A stretch of 64,000 nt of DNA, from assembly GCF_004122105.1 (NCBI RefSeq), contig NZ_SBKN01000001.1:868001-932000 (forward strand). Direction: 5' to 3'. This DNA comes from Flavobacterium stagni. GTDB lineage: Bacteria; Bacteroidota; Bacteroidia; Flavobacteriales; Flavobacteriaceae. Below the pieces are notes generated by a model. That model had not been told where the DNA came from. It was given only the letters and a program-made list of their open reading frames with translations, and made no database searches. Positions 45,110 through 53,597 of this stretch are shown here, piece by piece (within the stretch, counting starts at the first letter, position 1; each line of letters begins with the position of its first letter). Position numbers and translations under genes: made by a program.

Positions 45110-46120
45110 TTACTTATAGCAGTTAATAATTTTTTTAAGGTACTCGTCTATAGCTTCAAACTTAAATTGAAGTGTATTTTTAATTTTTTCATTTGAAATT
45201 TGATCCCTATTCAGCAAGGCGTTTGCACTATGTTTGGATAATCTGCGACGGGTTCTAAAGATAAAACTTATCAAGGCATCCAATCGCCATCCCAATTCAA
45301 GCATCCCTTTTTTTACCTCGAAAGAGGGTTTTTTTGCGTTGAGTAATGAAGCAATAGAGAAAATAATATCCTTGTAGGTTCGATTTTCTGCCACCAATAT
45401 GAATCGCTCTCCTGTAATCGATGAATTCATCAATTGGTGCATGGCTTTTACCACATCATTTACGCTGACATAACCAGTGCAGCCACTACTGTAAAAGGGC
45501 ATTCCTTTTTTTATGGCAGAAAATAATGCTCCGCTTCCTTTAGTTTTGTCCCAATTTTCTGGATAAGGACCTAATATAATACCGGGGTTAACGATCACAC
45601 ATGGTAAACCTTCTTGTAGTCCGCGCCAAACTTCCATTTCAGCGCCATATTTAGAAATAGCATAGTCGCTGTGAGCAAGTTCTGGATTCCATTCCGAAGT
45701 TTCAGAAATTAAATGTTCATTTTGAGATAAGTTGCCTAATGCTGCGATAGAGCTCACAAAACAAAGTTTTTGCACCTTTTTTTCAATACAAAAATTGACA
45801 ATATTAGCAGTTCCTTCGATGTTGGTTTTTCGAAGCAGGTCTTCATCATTTGGATCAAATGAGATTTGAGCAGCACAATGATACACATATGTGATATTTT
45901 CAAATGCCTTTTCTAAAGAAGGAATATCAAGTATATTTCCTTCAATCCAGAGAATAGATGAAAATAAATCTTCTTTTTGATAATATGTAAAAAGGGATTT
46001 TGTTTTTGCTATTTGTTGCTCAGAACGGTATAAGGCACTTACTTGTTGTTTGTCGTTTTCGAGCAAATACAACAGTAAGTGAGCCCCAACTAATCCAGTG
46101 CCTCCGGTAACTAGTATCAT
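45110..46120 (-). CDS. NAD-dependent epimerase/dehydratase (extended SDR), leaderless start likely
   Basis: 336 residues. Rossmann motif MILVTGGTGLVGAHLL at the very N terminus, YHCAAQIS, catalytic Ser in CFVSSIAALG and Tyr/Lys in DYAISKYGAE. This resembles the dihydroflavonol-reductase/3-beta-HSD-like SDRs, which reduce or oxidise small carbonyl compounds. The substrate is unknown. TACCTTTG ends 5 bases before the ATG, so the mRNA should have no leader. Confidence 0.85.
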   Translation of the reverse strand: MILVTGGTGLVGAHLLLYLLENDKQQVSALYRSEQQIAKTKSLFTYYQKEDLFSSILWIEGNILDIPSLEKAFENITYVYHCAAQISFDPNDEDLLRKTNIEGTANIVNFCIEKKVQKLCFVSSIAALGNLSQNEHLISETSEWNPELAHSDYAISKYGAEMEVWRGLQEGLPCVIVNPGIILGPYPENWDKTKGSGALFSAIKKGMPFYSSGCTGYVSVNDVVKAMHQLMNSSITGERFILVAENRTYKDIIFSIASLLNAKKPSFEVKKGMLELGWRLDALISFIFRTRRRLSKHSANALLNRDQISNEKIKNTLQFKFEAIDEYLKKIINCYK

Positions 46121-46125
46121 AAGTT

Positions 46126-46133
46126 CAAAGGTA
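46126..46133 (-). promoter_or_regulatory. -7 box of the SDR gene
   Basis: TACCTTTG on the minus strand; +1 falls within one base of the ATG at 46120. Confidence 0.65.
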
Positions 46134-46179
46134 AACTTTTCTTGATTGCGGATGAAAAGTTTGTTACTTCTTTCTGTAT

Positions 46180-46260
46180 TTAGATCAAATAAATTATGAT
46201 AATAATAAGTGTGACAATCAAAGAATATAGGGCAAATACTTTTAAAAATAATTTTCTCAT
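46180..46260 (-). CDS. Possible 26-residue single-helix membrane peptide
   Basis: A small ORF that starts ATG AGA AAA TTA and codes a basic start (MRKLFLK) followed by one strongly hydrophobic helix (VFALYSLIVTLIIIIIYLI). Composition is that of a typical small membrane protein, but AT-rich DNA gives such ORFs by chance. It lies between a terminator and the SDR promoter. No family is known. Confidence 0.3.
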   Translation of the reverse strand: MRKLFLKVFALYSLIVTLIIIIIYLI

Positions 46261-46276
46261 GGGTTGTAAATTAAAA

Positions 46277-46307
46277 TAGAAAACTGAGCCCTGAGAATCA
46301 GGACTCA
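46277..46307 (-). terminator. Terminator of the GH19 operon
   Basis: Arms TGAGCCCTGA and TCAGGACTCA (46285-46294 and 46298-46307), loop GAA, with a T-rich tail on the minus strand. Confidence 0.7.
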
Positions 46308-46365
46308 ATTTTCAAGAATTAACGAAAGTGAACGGTTAACCAATTTGATTGGTCAGTTTTATCAT

Positions 46366-46821
46366 TTAGTTAGATAACAAAGTGATGTTGTTGGGGATAA
46401 AATAATCCTCATTTGAGGGTGAGATAATAGTGAGATTTACAGCATTGCTATTGAAAGTTAAGCGTACTGGAATAAATGTTTCCGAATAGGTGCTTTTTAT
46501 CGTGCCTTCAAAAACATTTGTACTTACTTCATTGAGTTGTACTGTATTGGTGTCATTATCATTTGCACAGTCTATTTTTTCACCATTATTAAACACGCCA
46601 CAATGGGTGCCTGTTATAGTTGTGCCATCCGTTAATAGATCCAAGCTAAAGGTGTTTTTTCCTGAAGGAGATTCCCATCTCCAAGAGGATTCCGACGTTG
46701 TCATTGCTTTTTGTGTGGTTTTTGAATGACTAGAATTGGTTGTGAATAAATAATTATTCATACCTGCATAAGTCCCTATTACTGTGAGGACTAACACTAC
46801 TATTACGATTGGTTTTTTCAT
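46366..46821 (-). CDS. Unknown exported or membrane-anchored protein of the GH19 operon
   Basis: 151 residues. One N-terminal helix (PIVIVVLVLTVIGTYAG) anchors or exports the protein. The rest is beta-rich, with WRWESPSGKNTFSLDLLTDGTTITGTHCGVFNNGEKIDC and two cysteines that could form a disulfide. No enzyme motif. It lies 84 bases after the gene at 46906 and is the last gene before the terminator. It may protect the producer from, or help, the lysozyme-like protein encoded upstream; this is inference only. Confidence 0.6.
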   Translation of the reverse strand: MKKPIVIVVLVLTVIGTYAGMNNYLFTTNSSHSKTTQKAMTTSESSWRWESPSGKNTFSLDLLTDGTTITGTHCGVFNNGEKIDCANDNDTNTVQLNEVSTNVFEGTIKSTYSETFIPVRLTFNSNAVNLTIISPSNEDYFIPNNITLLSN

Positions 46822-46905
46822 AATGTAAAAAATAAAATCTCAAATGGATATTTTTCAATTATGGCAGGAGATTTTCCTCTAGCCTTAATTTTAAGTAGAA
46901 TTTAT

Positions 46906-47319
46906 TTATCTTATATAGACTTTTAAATGTCCTTTTTGATCTATAAATGATAAAGTATTATTGCCATTTTCATTTATGCTCATGATGACGTTGCAAAATG
47001 TATTGTTTATATCATTTGTGAATTTGAGATACTCTACATTAGATGCTGTATTGCCATTGCAATCATTTGTAATTTCATAAGTGCAGGTCTCGGATACATT
47101 TGAGTCAACATACCATTTAACTGTTCCATCGTTAAGAAATTCAATTTTGTCTGAAGGTGAATTTTCCAAAGTCCAAACCCCTAAAATTTCACTATTTGTA
47201 GGTGGTGTAAGTACTGCTTTGGAGTTGAAAAAATTTTCTAGAATGCCAGAGCTTTTTGTAGCATAAATAATCCCAAAACAGAGGAATAGGCCAATAATAA
47301 TAATTTTTTTTGTTTTCAT
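46906..47319 (-). CDS. Small lipocalin-like exported protein of the GH19 operon
   Basis: 137 residues. N-terminal hydrophobic helix KIIIIGLFLCFGIIYA. Then a short beta-domain that begins ILGVWTLENSPSDKIEFLNDG and continues with CTYEI and YLKF, a pattern like the lipocalin-like domains common in Bacteroidota. Three cysteines in the mature part (SETCTYEI, NDCNGN, FCNVI). It starts 3 bases after the GH19 gene, so it is translated with it. Confidence 0.6.
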   Translation of the reverse strand: MKTKKIIIIGLFLCFGIIYATKSSGILENFFNSKAVLTPPTNSEILGVWTLENSPSDKIEFLNDGTVKWYVDSNVSETCTYEITNDCNGNTASNVEYLKFTNDINNTFCNVIMSINENGNNTLSFIDQKGHLKVYIR

Positions 47320-47322
47320 GAT

Positions 47323-48873
47323 TTAACAATTTAATTTGGATAGTGTTAGATTAAAATAGTTTTGTCTTTCAATAAGCATGTTTTTTTTAGCGCCTGGGTT
47401 AACATACCTTGTTACTCTATCAGAGGGCAGATTGTTTATATCTGTTTTGTCTAAAATATTTGTTTTAAAATACCATAATCCACTGAGTAAAGCATGGATT
47501 CCATTAGAGTTGCTCAAATCATTTGGTCCATTATAAGTAACATTAATGTTGTTGTTTTGAATATAATTAGCATAGGCCATATAATTGTCTTTGAATGTAA
47601 GTTGGAATGCTCCTCGGCCTCGATAATTCCATCCATCGCCTGAGTTTCTATCACCATTTCCATTGACACAACAATACACATAATTAGCAAGTGCTTGAGG
47701 GTTGTGTAAATAATTGTTTGGATTCTCTAGGTTTGGATTGGTGTAAGAGAATTTTCTGCTATACACCTGCAACAAACGTTGTGGGTCACTGTAATCTAAG
47801 TTTTCTTCTTGATTTAATAAGTTTACACCTCCAGTTTCCCCTCCAACCTGAGCCAAGAAATGTGCTATTTCCTCTTTGGTGTCAATTCCAAATTGAGAAG
47901 CATAGGTTTTAAAGAGATTTAAAAAATTTGTTTTATTCGCTGTAGAAGCATTTGGGAAAATTTCTCCCAATTTACTTACTGTTAGACAGTCTAACGGATT
48001 TTTCACAGGTTCCATAATGCCAATTAGTCCGTTTGGATTACAAGGGTCGTCTGCAGATCGGCACAGCGGGTTATAATTAAAACTAATGACAACCGTTACA
48101 GTGTAGCCTGGATACATGCCATTTCCGCATACGGAACTTGTGTAATTGTCCCAACTGTTGTAGGATCTACCACACGAACATTCTACAGTCACAACAGCTG
48201 TTAAGCAATCACCATTATTGGCGCCTCCAGAAGCGCCACCTCCAGTTCCTGGATTATTGCCCGGATTGTCACCTGGATTACTTGGGTCGGTTGCACCACC
48301 ACCGCCTGGATTAGTTGGGTTTGTGGTATTTGGATCTGGAATTTCAACAACAACTCCTTGGCAAGGGTCAAGGATGGGTGTGAGACTTGTAGCTCCTACA
48401 CGACCAGCAAATTCTTGAAAAGATTTCAATTGACTGTTATAGGCTGCTGCAAATTGTTCGGTCATTTTATATTCCATCATAGTGGCTTCAAAAACTCCTT
48501 GTTTTTCGGTCAAAATGAGATTATGAAATGTCTTATAATCATCTTGTGGATGATTAATGACTCGGAATGTATAGTTTTTCACACCCAATGTGTCCATAAC
48601 TTCAAGAATGGAATTAAAATCAATAATTCCGCCATCTGTTCTGGCGAATTCGTTACTTTCGTCTAATACATGTATTGTACCTTTTTCTTTCAGAAGGGAC
48701 ATTAATTTATTACGAACTTGTTGTGCATCTTCGCCGTTTAAGGTTCGGATGGAATTCCCGCTATCTACTTTTTCATGGGGATTCTGTTGCACTTCGTCTT
48801 CTAGTTGACAACCGATAAAAATAAGGGTTGCCACAAGTAGTGTAGCCACTACATACAATTTACTTCGCTTCAT
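47323..48873 (-). CDS. Lipoprotein with C-terminal GH19 chitinase/lysozyme-like domain
   Basis: 516 residues. The lipobox ends LIFIGC with Cys22. An N-terminal domain of about 150 residues (NGEDAQQVRNKLMSLL, FRVINHPQDDYKTFHNL) is followed by a Gly/Pro/Asn-rich linker at about 178-225 and a Cys-rich segment (VECSCGRSYNSWDNYT). From about 300 to the end there is a GH19 domain: FLAQVGGETGG and ENLDYS hold the two expected glutamates, and GWNYRGRGAFQLT is the typical block. The known phage and bacterial members cut peptidoglycan or chitin. There are no phage genes nearby. Confidence 0.8.
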   Translation of the reverse strand: MKRSKLYVVATLLVATLIFIGCQLEDEVQQNPHEKVDSGNSIRTLNGEDAQQVRNKLMSLLKEKGTIHVLDESNEFARTDGGIIDFNSILEVMDTLGVKNYTFRVINHPQDDYKTFHNLILTEKQGVFEATMMEYKMTEQFAAAYNSQLKSFQEFAGRVGATSLTPILDPCQGVVVEIPDPNTTNPTNPGGGGATDPSNPGDNPGNNPGTGGGASGGANNGDCLTAVVTVECSCGRSYNSWDNYTSSVCGNGMYPGYTVTVVISFNYNPLCRSADDPCNPNGLIGIMEPVKNPLDCLTVSKLGEIFPNASTANKTNFLNLFKTYASQFGIDTKEEIAHFLAQVGGETGGVNLLNQEENLDYSDPQRLLQVYSRKFSYTNPNLENPNNYLHNPQALANYVYCCVNGNGDRNSGDGWNYRGRGAFQLTFKDNYMAYANYIQNNNINVTYNGPNDLSNSNGIHALLSGLWYFKTNILDKTDINNLPSDRVTRYVNPGAKKNMLIERQNYFNLTLSKLNC

Positions 48874-49116
48874 TGTGTTTGATTTTGGATTATAAAAAAT
48901 TTTTTGGCTTAGATGAAGGATATCTTAATGAGGAAGTTGAAAGGTGTTTTCTTTTTTAATGTTTCATAGGCGTATAATTTAATAGCATAAAATTAACAGT
49001 TCATTTTTAATAATCGGTACACAAAAAGTGTATATCGTGTTAAAAAACAGCGTTTTAGCTATTTTGTTTTTGAACGATTTGCTAAAAATGCGAATTGGAT
49101 TACAAAACCTGTTGTT
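48874..49116. other. AT-rich intergenic region before the Flavo-1-like element
   Basis: No ORF or promoter that fits TAnnTTTG was found for the GH19 gene here, so its promoter differs from the usual type or is weak. The rest of the gap to tyrS holds the structured element (49117-49230) and the tyrS promoter. Confidence 0.5.
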
Positions 49117-49230
49117 TAGCCCTGATCGAAGTGGAAATCCTGTTGGCGGGAGGTTCGGTTTTCCGACCGCCAACCGATTGCAACGAAGAGCAGGAAGAAG
49201 CTTGATGAAACGCTAAAGCTGCTGCTCCAA
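49117..49230 (+). ncRNA. Structured intergenic element, probable Flavo-1-type RNA (copy B)
   Basis: Matches the copy at 63789 over its length: TAGCCCTGATCGAAGTGGAA, ATCCTG, GGCGG...CCGCC, GATTGCAACG, GGAAG and CTCCAAAT. The stem GTTGGCGG/CCGCCAAC surrounds TCGG-TTTT-CCGA. It ends 14 bases before the tyrS -7 box and so is not part of the tyrS mRNA. Confidence 0.6.
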
Positions 49231-49244
49231 ATCAATAAATCGTG

Positions 49245-49252
49245 TATCTTTG
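49245..49252 (+). promoter_or_regulatory. tyrS -7 box
   Basis: TATCTTTG; +1 near 49259, an 11-base leader. Confidence 0.65.
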
Positions 49253-49269
49253 CGCAAAATTTTTATCCG

Positions 49270-50565
49270 ATGAATAATATTGTTGAAGAATTACAATGGC
49301 GTGGTTTAGTGCATGACATGATGCCGGGAACGGAAGAGCAACTTTTAAAAGAGGCCACCTCGGTTTATATTGGATTTGACCCGACGAGTGATTCCTTACA
49401 TATTGGGAGTTTGGTGCCCATTATCTTGTTGGTACATTTGAAAAATTTCGGTCACCGTCCCATCGCTTTAGTGGGTGGCGCTACGGGAATGATTGGTGAT
49501 CCTTCGGGGAAATCTGACGAACGTAATCTTTTGGACGAAGCGAGTTTGCAGAAAAACGTAGAAGGAATAAAAGGCGTTTTGTCGCGATTTTTGGATTTCA
49601 ATGCAGAAGGACCTACTGCTCCGGTTTTGGTGAACAACTATGACTGGATGAAAGAATTCTCATTTATTGCTTTTGCGCGTGATGTGGGGAAACGCATTAC
49701 GGTGAATTATATGATGGCCAAAGATTCTGTGAAAAAACGTTTGACGGGTGAAGCGGGTTCTGGGATGAGCTTTACAGAGTTTACTTACCAATTGATTCAA
49801 GGTTACGATTTTTATCATTTGCATAAACACTACAATTGTTTGTTACAAATGGGCGGCTCTGATCAATGGGGAAATATCACGACAGGTACCGAGTTAGTGC
49901 GTCGCATGAATGATGAACATGCTAAAGCTTATGCAATGACGTGTCCGTTAATTACGAAAGCTGACGGATCCAAATTTGGTAAAAGTGAAGGCGGAAATGT
50001 ATGGTTGACTGCGGATAAAACATCGGTGTATAAATTTTACCAATTTTGGTTGAATACGACGGATGTTGATGCAGAAAAGTATATTAAGATTTTCACCTTT
50101 TTAGATAAAAATACGGTTGCTGGATTAATTGAAGAACATCAACAAGCTCCCCATTTACGGGTGTTACAAAAACGTTTAGCCGAAGAAGTGACGGTGTTTG
50201 TGCATGGTCGTGAAGAATTTGACAAAGCGGTATTTGCCTCGGCCGCATTTTTCAGTCCGACCATGGAAGAGTTGAAGCAATTGGATACGCAAACCTTTTT
50301 AGAAGTTTTTGAAGGTGTTCCTGTAGCTGAATTAGCGGCTTCCGAATTGGAAAACGGTTTGGATATGGTAGGCGCTTTGGCTGCAAAAACGGGCTTTTTG
50401 AGTTCGAACAGCGAAGCCATGCGTGAATTGAAACAAAATGCGATTTCCTTAAATAAAGTAAAGGTAACTTCAGAGTATAAAATTACCTCCAGTGATTTGA
50501 TCCACGGCAAATATTTGTTGCTTCAAAAAGGGAAGAAAAATTACTATTTGATTGTAGTAAATTAA
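49270..50565 (+). CDS. tyrS: Tyrosyl-tRNA synthetase
   Basis: 431 residues, normal for the bacterial type. Class I core: YIGFDPTSDSLHIGSLVP with the HIGH motif, the tRNA/tyrosine blocks QLIQGYDFYHL and MGGSDQWGNI, and KFGKSEGG as the KMSKS loop. The C-terminal S4-like RNA-binding domain starts near residue 365 (FLSSNSEAMRELKQNAISLNK, cited in part). It charges tRNA-Tyr. The gene is alone between the structured element and a terminator. Confidence 0.96.
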   Translation: MNNIVEELQWRGLVHDMMPGTEEQLLKEATSVYIGFDPTSDSLHIGSLVPIILLVHLKNFGHRPIALVGGATGMIGDPSGKSDERNLLDEASLQKNVEGIKGVLSRFLDFNAEGPTAPVLVNNYDWMKEFSFIAFARDVGKRITVNYMMAKDSVKKRLTGEAGSGMSFTEFTYQLIQGYDFYHLHKHYNCLLQMGGSDQWGNITTGTELVRRMNDEHAKAYAMTCPLITKADGSKFGKSEGGNVWLTADKTSVYKFYQFWLNTTDVDAEKYIKIFTFLDKNTVAGLIEEHQQAPHLRVLQKRLAEEVTVFVHGREEFDKAVFASAAFFSPTMEELKQLDTQTFLEVFEGVPVAELAASELENGLDMVGALAAKTGFLSSNSEAMRELKQNAISLNKVKVTSEYKITSSDLIHGKYLLLQKGKKNYYLIVVN

Positions 50566-50572
50566 AAAATAG

Positions 50573-50597
50573 AGGGTCCGATAAGGGCCCTTTTTTA
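50573..50597. terminator. tyrS terminator, probably bidirectional
   Basis: Arms AGGGTCC (50573-50579) and GGGCCCT (50585-50591) with one G-T pair, then T. It reaches the stop of the convergent gene at 50595. Confidence 0.8.
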
Positions 50598-51572
50598 TAG
50601 TACCATCAGATTACAGCCCCGAATATCAGAATGGTCAAAACGGCCCAAAACTTCAAAGGAATTGTCGGAGTATTTTTTGCCTAAGTCTTGTGTAGCGATG
50701 AAGGAACACGAATTGTAATTGGCCAAATCAATCACATTGATGCCGCCATTTTTTCCGTTGGGGACATACGACAAGGCATCTTCAGGATCACGGATGAGAA
50801 TGTGCATCCAATTGGGACATTCAAATAGTCCGTCACCAAATGAATAGGCTTGAGAAAGTAATTCGGTCATCCCGTATTCGGAATGAATCGTTGGCACACC
50901 AAATCCTTGGCACAACACCTGATGAAGTTCTTCGCGAATCATTTCTTTTCGGCGTCCTTTCATACCGCCGGTTTCCATGATAATGGTGTTTTTGAGTTGG
51001 AAGGTTTCTTTTTCGATGAGATCCAATAAAGCATACGTCACACCAATTAAAAGAATATTTTGACCCGATGCATCTAGTGTTTTTAATGTGGTGATGAGTT
51101 CGTCGTAATTGTTCAAATAAAACCCGCTGTTGGCGTTTTGCGAACCTTCAATTAAGTCTTCCACCATATAAATGAGTGATGAACCTTCCCGTTCCAAGTA
51201 GGAGGGAAGTAGTGCTAATACGGCATAATCTTCAATATTGCCATAAAAATTGGAAAAAGCGGAACGAAAACTTTGGGTGTACAAACTTAGGTCGGTTACA
51301 TGATGCTGACTTGTAATTGCGCCAGTGGTACCACTAGAGGTGAAAGTAGTTTGTATGGGCTCGTTGTTTGAAACCACTTTCCGACTTTTAAAAAATTGAA
51401 TGGGTAAAAAGGGAATGGCTTCGAGTGATTTTACCTCTGTTTTTTCTACTTTTAATAAATCACAAAATTCACGATAGACGGCATTGTTTTCGTGTTGATG
51501 GCGAAAAACTTTGAGTGCCATTTTTTCAAATTGCTTGGGATTTGCTATAGAAAATATATCGTGAGGATTCAT
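50595..51572 (-). CDS. LuxE/PaaK-family acyl-protein synthetase-like enzyme, leaderless start likely
   Basis: 325 residues. The ATP/AMP-binding motif TFTSSGTTGAITSQH lies at about 76-90. VLALLPSYLEREGSSLIYM, METGGMKGRRKE and the STEYGMTELLSQAY-like block (HSEYGMTELLSQAY) belong to the LuxE family. LuxE itself activates fatty acids for luciferase; no luxC, luxD or luciferase is near, so bioluminescence is not implied. It probably adenylates a carboxylate. TACTTTTG ends 4 bases before the ATG. Confidence 0.82.
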   Translation of the reverse strand: MNPHDIFSIANPKQFEKMALKVFRHQHENNAVYREFCDLLKVEKTEVKSLEAIPFLPIQFFKSRKVVSNNEPIQTTFTSSGTTGAITSQHHVTDLSLYTQSFRSAFSNFYGNIEDYAVLALLPSYLEREGSSLIYMVEDLIEGSQNANSGFYLNNYDELITTLKTLDASGQNILLIGVTYALLDLIEKETFQLKNTIIMETGGMKGRRKEMIREELHQVLCQGFGVPTIHSEYGMTELLSQAYSFGDGLFECPNWMHILIRDPEDALSYVPNGKNGGINVIDLANYNSCSFIATQDLGKKYSDNSFEVLGRFDHSDIRGCNLMVL

Positions 51573-51576
51573 TGGG

Positions 51577-51584
51577 CAAAAGTA
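51577..51584 (-). promoter_or_regulatory. -7 box of the LuxE-like gene
   Basis: TACTTTTG on the minus strand; predicted +1 lies within two bases of the ATG at 51572. Confidence 0.6.
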
Positions 51585-51591
51585 CAGAATA

Positions 51592-51620
51592 AAAAAAGCC
51601 CCGACAAATTGCCAGGGCTT
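51592..51620 (-). terminator. Terminator of the secreted protein gene at 51643
   Basis: Arms AAGCCC (51595-51600) and GGGCTT (51615-51620) extended by G-T pairs, with a run of T on the minus strand. Confidence 0.75.
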
Positions 51621-51642
51621 GTGTTTATTTGAACTGTGATAA

Positions 51643-53505
51643 TTATTCGATGATTAATTTTTTCACAGCTGTATTTCCATTTTCAGTGATTTGTACTAAA
51701 TACAAACCTTTGTTTAATCCGCTTACGTTTACTGCGTCAGTAGTTGTAGTATTGATAACTTCTTTACCGATCATGTCATAAACACGAACTGATTTGGTAG
51801 TGTTTGCTTCAGTATTGATGTAGAAAACACCATTTTTAACTGGGTTTGGATATACTGCTAATCCCGCAATAGTGTTGTTGTTTACAGCAAGTGCTGGAAT
51901 AGTTAATGCAACACGTAATTCATCAATTTGAATTGATGGTGTGCTGTTGTCAGCATCTTGACGTAATAAGAATCCACCTAGTGTAGTGATTGCAGTAGCT
52001 GGAGTGTCTGTTAAATCAGGTGTTGTTGTGTCATTAAATGTAGCAACTGTTGGATTGAACCATGCTTTTAACGTGTTTGAATTAAAATCATACCCTAAAA
52101 TAACATATACAACATCACCTACATTAAATAATGTCGCTGCATAATTTGTAGTAGAAGTTCCTGATGTCAAACCTAATTGGTATTGTGCAGCTGCTTTTTT
52201 AATGAATAATCTAGCTTTGAAGTTAGCAGGATTTCCATCAGTTAAAATAGCAAAGTACGTTTGTGTACCATCTGTAGTAACATTTGCATAATCAGATACG
52301 TTCATTAAAAATGAAGTATATAAAGTGCCTTCTGTAACTGTTGTAGCCGTAAAAGGTGTATGGCATTCAGCACCAGCACCAGTAAATGAAACTGAATTTC
52401 CTGTTGAAGTGATACCGGTGTAATTTAAGTTTCCAGAAGTTACATTAATATTGTCACCAGAGTTTCTGTTCGTCCAAGTTTGTTGCGCTCCTAAAGCAGC
52501 ATTAGCTGTATAGTTAAAATTCTCAACTAATGGTAATGCATTAATTGGTTTACATTCCGGGGAAGCAACAGTTTTTGTTAATCCGCAAGATCCAGTAACA
52601 GTTAAAGTAACAGTAGTTCCTTCAGGTATATTGCTAATTGTGATATTACCAGCAGCCGTTGTTGATGGATTATCTCCTCCAATCGTCCCAGCTGAAGTAG
52701 ATAAGTTATAAGTACCTGATGCACCTCCTGTAAAAGGAATTGTTGCAGTATAAGTGTCAATATTTAAAGTAATGGCGTCACACAAAGTAGTTTCTGCGCC
52801 TAAGCTTAAACTACATGGTGTAGCTCCAAACCAAGTTGTATAGACTTTAACTTCGTCTACAACAATATTTTGTGTAGCACTATATTGGCGTAAATAAAAA
52901 CCACCTACAGTTGCTGAACCTGATCCAGAAGCCGTTGCATCTGCAGTTCCGGCAGCTGCTTCTGTAGCAGGTACTCCGGAAGATTTTACCCAAAGGCTTA
53001 AAGCTCCAGTAGTTGAAACATCATATTTTACAATGATTAAATAGGTGGCGCCTAAGTCAAAATCTGTAGTAGAATATGAAGCTGTGTTTGAGTTGGCAAT
53101 ACCAAAATTAACTTTTCCAGTTGTCGTAGATGGCTTTGTAAATACTTTTCCTACGAAAGTTGTGCCACTTCCTAAGTGTGCAAAATAACCATCAACAGCT
53201 GTATTGATTTTTACAAGGAAAGAATAATAAATGCTACCTGTTGTAACAGGAGCACTAAAAGTTTTGTTTACGTCTTCACCAGTGTTGTCTAATTGAGCTG
53301 CGTTTCCAGCCAAAGTGTTGTAACCTGTATACAATAAACCATTTGAAGCACCAACATCAATAGAGTTAGTGCCAGTTCCTGAATGAGCTGTCCAACCATT
53401 TGCAGTAAGCAACGCATTGTCAGCATAATTAAAGTCATCCGTTAAAAGCTGTGCGTTAGCAAATGCACAAGTCAATAGAAAAGATAAAAAGTAAATTTTT
53501 TTCAT
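51643..53505 (-). CDS. Secreted protein with duplicated jelly-roll-like domain and T9SS sorting domain
   Basis: 620 residues. The signal peptide ends FANA|QL (residue 18). Two similar domains are visible: about 20-220 (DDFNYADNALLTANGW, LYTGYNTLAG, GGFYLRQYSATQNIVVDEVKVY) and about 325-545 (ENFNYTANAALGAQQTW, LNYTGITSTG, GGFLLRQDADNSTPSIQIDELRV). They look like a LamG-type sandwich. A short bridge (about 230-318) with SLGAETTLCD resembles an Ig-like repeat. The T9SS type A domain ends the protein (VYPNPVKNG, ending KLIIE). No catalytic residues can be named; a binding role is likely. Confidence 0.82.
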   Translation of the reverse strand: MKKIYFLSFLLTCAFANAQLLTDDFNYADNALLTANGWTAHSGTGTNSIDVGASNGLLYTGYNTLAGNAAQLDNTGEDVNKTFSAPVTTGSIYYSFLVKINTAVDGYFAHLGSGTTFVGKVFTKPSTTTGKVNFGIANSNTASYSTTDFDLGATYLIIVKYDVSTTGALSLWVKSSGVPATEAAAGTADATASGSGSATVGGFYLRQYSATQNIVVDEVKVYTTWFGATPCSLSLGAETTLCDAITLNIDTYTATIPFTGGASGTYNLSTSAGTIGGDNPSTTAAGNITISNIPEGTTVTLTVTGSCGLTKTVASPECKPINALPLVENFNYTANAALGAQQTWTNRNSGDNINVTSGNLNYTGITSTGNSVSFTGAGAECHTPFTATTVTEGTLYTSFLMNVSDYANVTTDGTQTYFAILTDGNPANFKARLFIKKAAAQYQLGLTSGTSTTNYAATLFNVGDVVYVILGYDFNSNTLKAWFNPTVATFNDTTTPDLTDTPATAITTLGGFLLRQDADNSTPSIQIDELRVALTIPALAVNNNTIAGLAVYPNPVKNGVFYINTEANTTKSVRVYDMIGKEVINTTTTDAVNVSGLNKGLYLVQITENGNTAVKKLIIE

Positions 53506-53528
53506 AATTGAAAATTAAATTAAGCACA

Positions 53529-53536
53529 CAAAGATA
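53529..53536 (-). promoter_or_regulatory. -7 box of the gene at 51643-53505
   Basis: TATCTTTG on the minus strand, 23 bases before the ATG at 53505. Confidence 0.65.
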
Positions 53537-53597
53537 AGCACTATTTTTAGAATTAAAAAAAGCGTAAGTTAAAAAAAGGTAAATAAGAGATTTTTAA

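Noticed and set aside
47323..48873. Prophage lysis gene
   Set aside because: GH19 domains are common in phages, but this protein has a lipobox and long linker and there are no holin, capsid, integrase or attachment signals nearby.
50595..51572. Part of a bioluminescence operon
   Set aside because: No luxC, luxD, luxA or luxB homologue is present in the window; only the adenylation-type domain is shared.
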